Position numbers and translations under genes: made by a program | Assembly (NCBI GenBank): GCA_004335835.1 | Contig: RWJK01001161.1 | Span: 1,836-14,876 of the forward strand | From: Scenedesmus sp. ARA3 | Taxonomy: Eukaryota > Chlorophyta > Chlorophyceae > Sphaeropleales > Scenedesmaceae | Direction: 5' to 3' | DNA: 13,041 nt | Notes under the pieces: generated by a model | What the model was told of the DNA's origin: nothing | Seen by the model: only the letters and a program-made list of their open reading frames with translations | Database searches by the model: none | Shown: in pieces, positions 1 through 8,300 of the stretch | Numbering within the stretch: position 1 is the first letter of the stretch | How the letters are laid out: the number at the start of each line of letters is the position of its first letter

Positions 1-556
1 GGCTGCAGAGGCGGGCCAGGTGGCGGGGCAGCTGCAGCAGCGGCTGCCGGCGGCTGAGGCGGCCCTGCAGGGTGGTGAAGATGAGGAGGCAATCGAAGAT
101 CTGAGGGACTTCCTCAAGGCGCTGCAGGTGCGCGGCTCAGTGCTTTTGTGTGGGGCAGCCGCAGTGGGATTGCTATGTTGTGTGTTGCTTATGCATGCGT
201 GCGCAGGATAAGGATGGGTGGAGGACCTGCGGGACTTCTTGAAGTGGCTGAGTGTACCATACCCCCCAATAGTTACGTATGCATGAGTGGCTGAGTGTTA
301 TTTGCTGAGTGTCATCTCCTCTGGCCTAGCTGCTGTTGTGCTCTGGACACATGGCCTGCAAAGGACGGCAAGCGCTGCAGTGTGCAGGTGTTGCTGGATG
401 TCCTAAATCTGCAGCTGGCACACATGTCGTGCACACACGCAGATGCCAGCTCTCTGTTGGCGTGCTGCACGGCTGAGCAGGTGAGGCTTGTACAGCTGCT
501 CAACATCAACGGCTTGGCAGGCATCATCAGCGGGCGATCGGGTCTTCACACTGTGC

Positions 557-592
<36 letters not shown>

Positions 593-2167
593 AGGACCGT
601 GCTGCTGGCAAGAAGGCCACGCGTGGTGTGCTGAAGACCGCAGGCAGGGCAGCAGGCGGCGAGGCATCAGACGAGGAAGATGCTGATGCAGCGGCCGAGG
701 ACGACACAGCAGGAGCAGCAGCTCGCAAGCAGGGCGGCAAAATGAAGGCTGCAGGCAGGGGCAGGGGTATCAGGTTTGCAGCAGATGTGGGAGTGCAGCC
801 TGATGAAGAAGAGGAGGGTGCTGCTGCTGCTGCTGCTGCTGGCAGCAGGGGCAGGGCAGGTGCCGCTGGAGCAGGCAGGAAGCGGGCTGCAGCAGCAGGC
901 GCAGCAGCAGGCAGCAGCAAGCGCACCAGGCGGCAGCAGCAGCAGGATGCCGATGATGAATGGGATGATACACCTGCAGGCTTACCTGAGCAGCAGGGCT
1001 CAGACAGCAGCGGCGGCTGGCACACCAAGCGCAGCAGCGGCGCATCGCCGGCAAAGCAGCAGCGCGGAGGCGCGCGCGGCAGGCAGCAGCAGAAGGGTGC
1101 ATCACCTAGAGCTGCTGCAGCTGCAGCTGCTGCAGTGCCAGCGCTGGATGCTGCTGCTGCACTTGAAGAGGAGGAGGATGCCATTGAGGAGTATGAGCAG
1201 GCTGCAGTACCTGTGCCACGCGCTACAGCTAGGCAGCGTGCCGCAGGTGGGTGCTTAATATAACATTTGTTACATTGTGCTGATGCTGTGGTTGCGTTTG
1301 GGGCTGACTGCAGCCAGTGGCGTGTCATGGCTAAACATCAATCAGGCAGGCCTGGCAAGCAGTTGCACGCAACACTCATGCAGCATCATTTTGAACATTG
1401 CAACATGATGTCAAGTGCAACACCAGCAGCTCCATGCGGTCTGTATGTCGTGCTATGCTGTTTCTTATCACTACGTATGTTCGGCGCCCTATGGTTGCTA
1501 ACATCGCCACGCCGCTGCTGCCTATGTGGTTGCTGCTGCAGGTGGTGCACGCCAGGCAGCAGCAGCGCCGGCGTGGTCACCCAGGGCAGACCTGCGGCTG
1601 ATTGACAGGGATGCAGGGCCCCTCAATACACAGAGCCAGAGCCAAAGCCAGGGCAGGCCCAGGCAGGGCAAAGCAGCAGCAGCAGCAGCAGCAGGCACTG
1701 CCGCAATGGCTGCTGGCAGGGGCAGGCGGGGTGCTGCTGCTGTGCCTGCAGTAGCAGAGGAGGAGCAGCTGCAGGAAGAAGAAGAAGAGGAGCAGCAGCA
1801 GTATGATGAGGATGAGGAGATGGGTGATGCGGAGGCTGCTGCTGACCTGGCAGCTGACACGGATGAGGAAGCAGAGGAGGATGAGCAGCAGCAGCACGAT
1901 GATGACGATGACGCAGAAGAAGACGAAGAGGAGGAGGAAGAGCAGCCGCAGCTGTATGCAGGTAGTGAGGAGGAGGACGCATATGACAATGATGACAATG
2001 TTGATGATGAGCAGCAGCAGCAGCCTGAGGCCAGCCAGTTCAGTGAGCCGCTGCAGAGCCTCAACCTGGTCATGGAGGACTTGGAGGATGAGGAAGACGA
2101 TGCAGAGGGGGGCTTGGCGGTTGACGAGCCGCCCCCCACGCGCAGGCAGGGCAGGCGGCGGCGCTGA
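1..2167 (+). CDS. 3' part of an unrecognised gene encoding a long acidic, low-complexity C-terminal tail (four exons)
   Basis: Proposed exons are 1-127, 388-480, 595-1246 and 1542-2167 (stop TGA 2165-2167). The junctions are CAG/GTGCGC at 127, acceptor CAG at 387, GAGCAG/GTGAGG at 480, (CTG)n-CAG at 594, CCGCAG/GTGGGT at 1246 and CTGCTGCAG at 1541; phases agree (0, 0, 1). The 5' part is outside the window. The first exon encodes a charged helix-like stretch containing EDLRDFLKALQ. The rest alternates basic patches (KRTRRQQQQ, GRKRAAAAG, C-terminal RRQGRRRR), poly-Ala/poly-Gln and long Asp/Glu runs, for example EEEQLQEEEEEEQQQYDEDEE. Such mixed acid/base tails are common in nuclear chromatin-associated proteins, so a nuclear location is an inference. 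No catalytic domain is visible. The exon 388-480 is the least certain part. I cannot name the family. Confidence 0.6.
219..250 (+). pseudogene. Diverged intronic copy of the first visible exon's end
   Basis: Read from 221, this stretch gives EDLRDFLKWLS, against EDLRDFLKALQ at the end of the exon closing at 127. A TAA (209-211) lies just upstream in the same frame, and no in-frame acceptor joins it, so it looks like a dead copy inside the first intron of gene 1. Confidence 0.5.
558..593 (+). repeat. (GCT/CTG)n microsatellite forming an intron 3' end
   Basis: About 12 uninterrupted GCT units run directly into the CAG acceptor at 592-594. The repeat therefore occupies the place of the pyrimidine-rich tract of the intron before the exon starting at 595. 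If translated as an exon it would give poly-Leu, but the phase and splice context favour intron. Confidence 0.75.
1674..1694 (+). repeat. (CAG)7 run inside the last exon of gene 1
   Basis: Seven CAG units are read in the reconstructed frame as GCA, giving poly-Ala. It is one of several trinucleotide runs of the same family that occur in exons and introns alike across the window. Confidence 0.8.
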
Positions 2168-2425
2168 GCGGGTGCTGACGAGCAGCAGCAGCAGCTCTGC
2201 CAGCAGGGCAGGCAGCGGCGCTGAGCCAGCGCTGCTGAGCAGCAACAGCTCTGCCAGCAGCAGCCGGAGGCCAGCCAGTTTAGTGAGCCGCTGCAGAGCC
2301 TCAACGTGGTCATGGAGGACTTGGAGGATGAGGAAGACGATGCAGAGGGGGGCTTGGCGGTGGACGAGCCGCCCCCCACGCGCAGGCAGGGCAGGCGGCG
2401 GCGCTGACCGGGTGCTTCTGAGCAG
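2021..2425 (+). repeat. Tandem duplication of the 3' end of gene 1, spanning the stop codon
   Basis: Bases 2021-2167 recur at 2261-2407 with an offset of exactly 240 bp (80 codons). I count three differences in the core: 2041 C/T (synonymous), 2066 C/G (Leu to Val) and 2122 T/G (synonymous). The match continues more loosely past the stop to about 2185/2425. The second copy is in the same frame as the first but is cut off by stops at 2165-2167 and 2222-2224, so as drawn it is 3' UTR. It keeps a full reading frame to its own TGA at 2405-2407. The duplication looks recent. Confidence 0.85.
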
Positions 2426-2640
2426 GGGGGTCGGCTGGGGTCGGCAGCTCTTCCAGCAGGTCAGGCACGGCAGATGGCGGGGCTGATCCAACATTTCTGA
2501 TACAACAACAGCAGCTATGCTAGCAGACAGTGTCCCGTAGCTCTGCCAGCAGGGCAGGCGGCAGCGCTGAGCCAACGCGGCTGAGCAGCAGCAACAGCTC
2601 TGCCAGCAGGGCACGCGGCAGCACTGAGCAGCAGCAGCAA
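2193..2640 (+). repeat. Degenerate interspersed repeat family after the stop of gene 1
   Basis: A core AGCTCTGCCAGCAGGGCAGG starts at 2193 and 2539, with shortened or mutated versions at 2247 and 2596 and a looser one near 2440. The copies are usually followed by GGC(A)GCGCTGAGCC and CTGAGCAGCAGCAAC. I see no reading frame conserved between copies that would point to a protein, so this is treated as tandemly expanding non-coding repeat. Confidence 0.65.
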
Positions 2641-2719
2641 CTAGGCGAGCAGGCAGGGCAGGCAGTGGTGCTGCGGCAGCGCCACGGCTGGCGCAGAGCT
2701 TACATCGGGCACATCGCTG

Positions 2720-2742
2720 CTGGCTCAGCGCCGCTGAGCCAG
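2720..2742 (+). repeat. Near-perfect GC-rich palindrome (11-nt arms, 1-nt centre)
   Basis: TGGCTCAGCG (2721-2730) is followed by one base and then its exact reverse complement CGCTGAGCCA; the pair C2720/G2742 also matches. In RNA it would form a strong hairpin after opening the central pairs. It lies in the presumed 3' UTR of gene 1, about 100 nt before a TGTAA motif. Confidence 0.6.
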
Positions 2743-2839
2743 GGATGCAGAGCTCTGTGAGCTGGATCTCAGCATACGTCGGGCAAATGTGTTGTGGCTG
2801 GCTGCGCAGCAGTCCTACTGCAGCCATGCGCAGTGTTGC

Positions 2840-2844
2840 TGTAA
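2840..2844 (+). terminator. TGTAA polyadenylation signal candidate for gene 1
   Basis: Green algae commonly use TGTAA a short way upstream of the cleavage site. This is the first TGTAA after the repeat-rich stretch that follows the stop codon, and would give a 3' UTR of about 690 nt. A second TGTAA at 3453-3457 is the alternative end. Confidence 0.4.
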
Positions 2845-3452
2845 ATGTACATGTATACTACATATTATCAACACAGCAGGGCTTGTCGCCTGCTGCAATT
2901 TGTGCTGGGTGGACTGGCAGTTTGTTGAAGCGCAGCTTGGATCGCTGCTGAATACCTGCCCTGGGCAGAGGCCGTCTGCAGGCACACTGCCAGTGACTGT
3001 CCGATGTTGCCCTGTCAATTGGTGTGCATGTATCGTGCATTAGCAGGGTCATCGCGTCTTGTTTGACTGATGTCGGGTTTTTGTTTCATACTTTGCTTGT
3101 GCTGGCATGACCACCTGTACTTTTGGCATGGTGTGGTGGCCTGCTGCTGAGACTATGCAAGCTGCACTTCATGAAGGGGTTGGCGACGCATCAAACTGCT
3201 ACCATCCTATGCCGCAGTTGTTCGCTGCTGCCGTGTAGCATCACGATACTGTTGGTATGTTGTGACATTCCATCGCTCCGCATCGGCGCCGGTAGCCTTT
3301 GGGCCAGTCATCACTGCATGCGAAGACGAGGTGTGCGAGCAAGTTGTACAGTGACACAGTAGGTAGTAAGGACTTGACCCGTGCATCATTAAATTATCAT
3401 ATACTTTATCAATTTTAGCTTGTGCAGCAAGCTGCCAGTGGACGGACGCGCG

Positions 3453-3457
3453 TGTAA
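3453..3457 (+). terminator. Second TGTAA polyadenylation signal candidate
   Basis: TGTAA followed by TTTGTT, just before an inverted repeat GTTCC-TAC-GGAAC (3461-3473). It would give gene 1 a 3' UTR of about 1.3 kb, long but not rare in such algae. It is equally possible that it is not used. Confidence 0.3.
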
Positions 3458-3644
3458 TTTGTTCCTACGGAACCTGTTGTTTGGACGCGGAAAGGCTGTG
3501 TATATGCGCTGGCGTAGTGCGGTCATCACATCCTTATTAATGTCGCGTTTGTGTGCGCTGCTCGTGTGACACTTTGAGGCTGCGTGCGGACTTATTTACT
3601 GTGCAGCGGACAGAGGAACTGTGAACACTGGTCGCAAGTACAAC

Positions 3645-3666
3645 GATATGCAATATATTCATATGG
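3645..3666 (+). promoter_or_regulatory. AT-rich TATA-like stretch upstream of the cyclase gene
   Basis: GATATGCAATATATTCATAT lies about 100 bp upstream of the proposed ATG at 3763 and is a local AT-rich island in GC-rich DNA. It is the best core-promoter candidate in the 280 bp before the start. It was called by composition only; no transcription start can be read from the sequence. Confidence 0.3.
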
Positions 3667-3745
3667 AAGATCGAACTACAGAATCGCGGCTCCTGGACGC
3701 CTAGCCACACAGCAAGGCTAAGACAGACAGCAACCTGAGAGCCCT

Positions 3746-3763
3746 ATGCTGGCCTGCACGTGA
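3746..3763 (+). other. Five-codon upstream ORF overlapping the cyclase start codon (TGATG)
   Basis: ATG at 3746 opens a five-codon frame (M-L-A-C-T) that ends with TGA at 3761-3763. The final A of that stop is the first base of the proposed main start ATG 3763-3765. If the transcript starts upstream of 3746, scanning ribosomes meet this short frame first. The stop/start overlap is an arrangement compatible with termination-reinitiation. That it regulates expression is inference. Confidence 0.45.
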
Positions 3764-3877
3764 TGCGCCTGGTGTGGCACATCTGGGTTGTCTACTTGGT
3801 CCTGCTTGTCCCGCAGTATGCATCCACCGCAGCGGTTCAATGCCCTGGTGTCACCAGCGGTGTCTGTGAGGAGCAAT
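3763..3877 (+). other. Exon 1: signal peptide
   Basis: MRLVWHIWVVYLVLLVPQYA begins the protein: one basic residue, a hydrophobic core, then small residues (STAA) fit for signal peptidase cleavage. The exon ends at GAGGAGCAAT/GTGAGT in phase 1 and joins the exon at 4264, creating Cys. A GTG three bases upstream (3760) is not needed as a start. Confidence 0.8.
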
Positions 3878-5271
3878 GTGAGTGCAGCGGGGCATGCCTC
3901 AATCAGCATGCATCACTGGCATTACAGATAGCCTGCTTGGCCCCCACATGCAAATAACATTAACATAAGTCACTGCATGCCATGGCAGGCACCCTGGGCA
4001 GTGGCAGCATCACTGCCGCCAATGAGCAGCGGCAGCAGCAGCAGCACCGAGGCAGCAGTAGGCTGTCACCAACAGCAGCACTGATGCCAGCATCCAAACC
4101 ATCAGCACACCAACAAGTTTTCAAGGCTTATCATGACATAATCACCATTAATCTACCGAATCAGCAAAGATGTGCACTCTCATATCTGCAGCAGAGCTCG
4201 GCATCGTATCGTTTGATGTGCTGTAATGTCGATGTTTGTTCACACACATATGCTGCCCTGTAGGCCAACTGCATGTCTGCAAGCAGCTGGCAGCCTTCTA
4301 CAAAGCAACCAACAACATCAACCCGGTGAATGGACCATGGGATGAAGAAGCGGGATGGGAGCAAACCTCCCAGAAGAACTGCAGCCAGCTGCTGGCAGCA
4401 GCACGCAGCAGCAGCAGCAGCAGCAGCAGCAGCGCGCCCGCCTACTGCTCGTGGTTTGGCGTAACCTGCTGCAGCGCCGCAGAGTCAGCAGCCGGCAGGT
4501 GCAGCCCGGTCAACGCAGTGGCAGGCGTTGACCTGCCGCTCAACAATTTGAATGCGAGCATCTCAGATGACTCATTCATGGCGCCGCTGCTGCAGCTGCA
4601 TGGCTGCGGCCTCACTGTGGCGAATCTGGAGCAGAACTGCTTTGATGGCTCGATGACTGATGCCTGGGGCAAGATGGTCAACCTGCGGCACATCAGCTTG
4701 GGTGAGTCGAGTTAATTCAAGTTTTAGAGAGGGTGGATTGCTAGAGAGGCGTTGAGCTGAGTATCACCAGCAGCAGCACCTGCACACCCACCGTGTGCAG
4801 CAGCACAGATATGTGAACCTGCAGTACTTTAGCTTGGGCGAGTCAGGTGGGGCTGGTAAGTATTCATGGTACTGCTGTATCACCCTGCAGCACAGCTGCA
4901 GCAGCGCAGTGATGGCAGGTGGTGACCACCGTAAGCTTGCACGCAGCACTTGAGAGTGTGATGGTGATGCTTGCACCTTGTAGTGTGTAGCAGCAGCAGT
5001 CTCCTTGTAAGCTGGAGCGAATGAAGTGGATGGCACCCTGCAGCACCAGAGCCGCAGCGATGCAGCAATGGCAGTCGGTAGCCTTGGTAAGCTTGCATGC
5101 AGCCTGGGGGTGTGTTAGCGATGCTCGCGCCACGTTGCTAGCATCCAGCAGCAGCGGGCATTGGTAAGGCTGCAAGGCTGGCGTGTTTGTAATTGTCAGT
5201 AGTGCAATGCCTCGCGACTTGTTTGAAGGCATCTCATATCGCATCAGCAGCAGCAGCACAATTCCTACAAC

Positions 5272-5315
<44 letters not shown>

Positions 5316-8300
5316 TCAAGCCTGTCATGGCACTTGACTGGATGCCCTGCTCTGCTTGCTCTGCTTGCTCTGCCCTGCAGCTAACACGTGGATCACAGGC
5401 GCCATCCCAGACTCGCTGCGCAGCCTGCGCAACCTGACCAAGATCAACCTGTCCAACACGTGAGTTGATGCGGGGAGGTTGGCGCTACGCGCCCAAGTCA
5501 TCTGACACAGCCGCTGGCATCACAGCCTTGCCCCTTGTAACACCTCTTGGCCCCCAGTGGCTCGTGCACAGCCCTGAGACTGCGTGCAGCTTCTTGCCTG
5601 GCACGCTGCCGTGCAGTTTCACCGCACAACGCTGCAGACATGCATGCCGCACTGCTGCCTTATGTGCCCCACTGCCTGCAGCTTTCTGTCTGGCACGCTG
5701 CCGGCCTGGCTGCCTCAGCTACAACAGCTAGCCAGTGTGATGCACGCATCGCTAGGCACTTCCCATGCCCAACAAATGCATGCCGCACTGCCGCCTGCAG
5801 CTTTTTGTCTGGCACGCTGCCGCCGTGGCTGCCTCAGCTGCCTCAGCTGGCAACTGTGATGCTGCCGGATGTGCCCTGCTGCCTGCAGCATCCTGTCTGG
5901 CACACTGCAGCCTTGGCAAACATTGTTATGCACTTCCACTTACCCCAATCAGTCTATACATGCTGCACTGCTGCCTGCAGCTTTTTGTCCGGCACGCTGC
6001 CGCCCTGGCTGCCTGAGCTGACTCAGCTGGCAACTGTAATGCTGCCTTGTATGCCGTGCGTCCTGCCGATTCATATCTGGCCCTCGCACCTCGCAACGCT
6101 GTAAACACACATGCCACACTGCAGCCGGATGTGCACTGCTGCCTGCAGCATCCTGTCTGGCACACTGCCGGCTTGGCACACATTGCTATGCATTTCCACT
6201 GACCCCAATCAGTCTAAGCATGCCGCACTGCTGCCTGCAGCTTTCTGTCTGGCACGCTGCCGGCTTGGCACGCATTGCCATGCACTTCCACTTACCCCAA
6301 TCAGTCCATGCTTGCCGCACTGCTGCCTGCAGCTTCCTGTCCGGCACGCTGCCGCCCTGGCTGCCTGAGCTGTCTCAGCTGGCAACTGTAATGCTGCCTT
6401 GTATGCCGTGCGTCGTGCCGCCTCTTACCTGGCGCTCGCACCTCGCAACGCTGCAAACACACATGCCGCACTGCTGCCGGATGTGCTCTGCTGCCTGCAG
6501 CTTCCTGTCTGGCACACTGCGGGCTTGGCACACATTGCTATGCATTTCCACTGACCCCAATCAGTCTATGCATGCCGCACTTGCAGCTTTCTGTCTGGCA
6601 CGCTGCCGCCCTGGCTGCCTGAGCTGACTCAGCTGGCGACTGTAATGCTGGGCCAGACCACGGGCCTAGGTGGAGCCTTTCCCAGAGGCATGGGGCAGCT
6701 GGACAAGCTGCGGGAACTCAACCTGGAGGGCTCTGCGTGAGTAGCTGCTCATTTTTACTTTGCTGACAATAGCTCAGTTGGGGCAGCATGTGGTGATGTT
6801 GAGCTGATGCACAGCCTCATCAGCTACAGTCTGCTAGAAGCCAAGCTGGTAGACGCTGCGCGAGTGGCGCTGCAGAAGATTACTACTGTCATAGCAGTAG
6901 CCCGGTGTGCTGCTGCTGTGTCATGCACTGACTGTGCTGCTGTGTCCCACACTGTGCTGTGCTGTGCAATGCAGGCTGACTGGGACGCTGCCGGACGACC
7001 TTTGCCATCACCAGGGTGAGTCCAGCATGACCAACTTTTGTAATTACTTTCAGATCAACACAAAATCCAGCTGTTGCCGGGAGGCATTCAGCACATTTCA
7101 CTGTGCTGGGCACATTGTTTGCTGCGTCCACAGGCGACAGCCAGGGCAAAGCAATAGCACAGTGTATGTGTTGCACGTGCTGCTGCAGCAGCGCCTTCTC
7201 AATGGAGCACTTTGTTCCACCGTGCTGTCAACGCCACATCTTTCTTTGTGCTTTACGCAAACAAGCGAACAACCTCTCATACTTGCGCTACAACTGCTGC
7301 TGCTGCAGGCACCAGCAAGTTGCTGTCGTTCAACATCCGCCGCAGCGGCCTCAGCGGCAATGTGTCTGTGCTGGAGCAGTGCCACAATCTGGTACAGCTG
7401 GACATCTCGCACAACAACTTTACTGGTCAGCTGCCAGCCAGTCAGTACTGGAGCCAGCTGACGATGTACCATGCCAATAACAACCGATTCAGTGGCACGC
7501 TGCCGCGCAAGCTGTGCAGATACGCGCCGCTGTTGCGTGACCTGGACATATCCAACAACCAGGTGCGCTGCTGCTGCTGCTGCTTGCATCTGCACTTAGG
7601 GTAGAGCTCTTGCGTCTACGAAAGGATGCAGGTTGGCATACTTCCTGATGGCGGCATGTTTCTTACCAAAATCGCCCTGAAAGCCAGATCAGCAGCATAG
7701 CTGAGAAAAACCCTGCTGTGTGCAACAGCGTTTCAAGTTGGCCGGCGCGTGTGCTGCTGCGCAGGTTGGTGGGATCATCCCATCCCGCATAGGCTTAATG
7801 CTCAGCCTGGAGACCATCAACCTGGCAAACAACCAGTTCACAGGTGAGGTGCTGTTGATGGCCTGCTTTGCGACTTTGCATGCTCGTTGTCACAATGCGA
7901 GAATGCAACCTTGTATAACAGCAGCCGCATGTGCCTGCCAGCTACAGTGTACTTGACGTAATCGTGTCAGCGCAGGTGCGCTCAGCAGCATAGTTGTTGC
8001 GTGGCTGGGCAATACGGATCCAAGTCGGTTTGCGTGCACGACTGAAGCCTCAACTGCAGTCTGCACAGAACAAACCTGTGTGTATCGCGGCCGTGGAGCA
8101 GCTGACATGCGTCACACTTTAAAAAAATTGGCCTACGATGCGGCTGCATGATGCACACATGTGTGCTGTGCACACTGTGCATCATGCTGTAGCTTATTCC
8201 AGCTCCTGCCTGGTGTTGCTTGTTCTGCAGGGCCCCTCACGGAGTACTTGCATGCACAACTGAAACACTGCTTGCGATTAATACAGGCCATAGTTGCATG

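Larger units (their letters stand above)
2168..3690 (+). other. 3' UTR of gene 1 and intergenic spacer; no gene seen
   Basis: About 1.5 kb without convincing coding sequence. The left part (to about 2740) is CAG-rich repeat derived from the gene 1 3' end. From about 2750 the composition becomes more balanced, and from about 3380 it is locally AT-rich. Open frames here are short, lack codon bias or recognisable domains, and do not join into exons. I see no tRNA or rRNA. Confidence 0.6.

Noticed and set aside
546..1328. Long minus-strand open frame rich in Ser, Ala and Cys
   Set aside because: It is the antisense of the CAG/GCT-rich exon of gene 1. Trinucleotide repeats leave all frames open; no domain or splice logic supports it.
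1803..2486. + strand frame giving an Arg/Ser/Met-rich protein that reads through the duplicated region
   Set aside because: Out of frame with the exon joined at 1246/1542; composition is a shifted reading of GAGGAT/GATGAT repeats. It stays open across both copies because the offset is 240 bp.
1577..2827. 416-codon minus-strand open frame
   Set aside because: It covers the acidic exon and the repeats beyond, and its Leu/Ile/Phe-rich text is simply the complement of Asp/Glu/Gln codons. The + strand has the consistent splice sites and stop.
3123..3362. Small open frame in the spacer, rich in Cys and Leu
   Set aside because: No signal, domain, codon bias or neighbour supports it; it lies between a presumed 3' UTR and promoter.
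5271..5320. CRISPR-like or satellite array at the CAG run
   Set aside because: It is a simple trinucleotide repeat without spacers, in a eukaryotic intron.
5547..6627. Several overlapping open frames with repeated ACRTAACSFLSGTLPPWL text
   Set aside because: They are read-through translations of the decoy array, not separate genes; only the LRR-like heads have coding character and they lack donors.
7016..7308. Extension of exon 5 into a continuous frame (ESSMTNFCNYF...)
   Set aside because: The frame is open, but the donor CAGG/GTGAGT at 7016 and the acceptor at 7308 restore LRR sequence, while the intervening text does not resemble an LRR.
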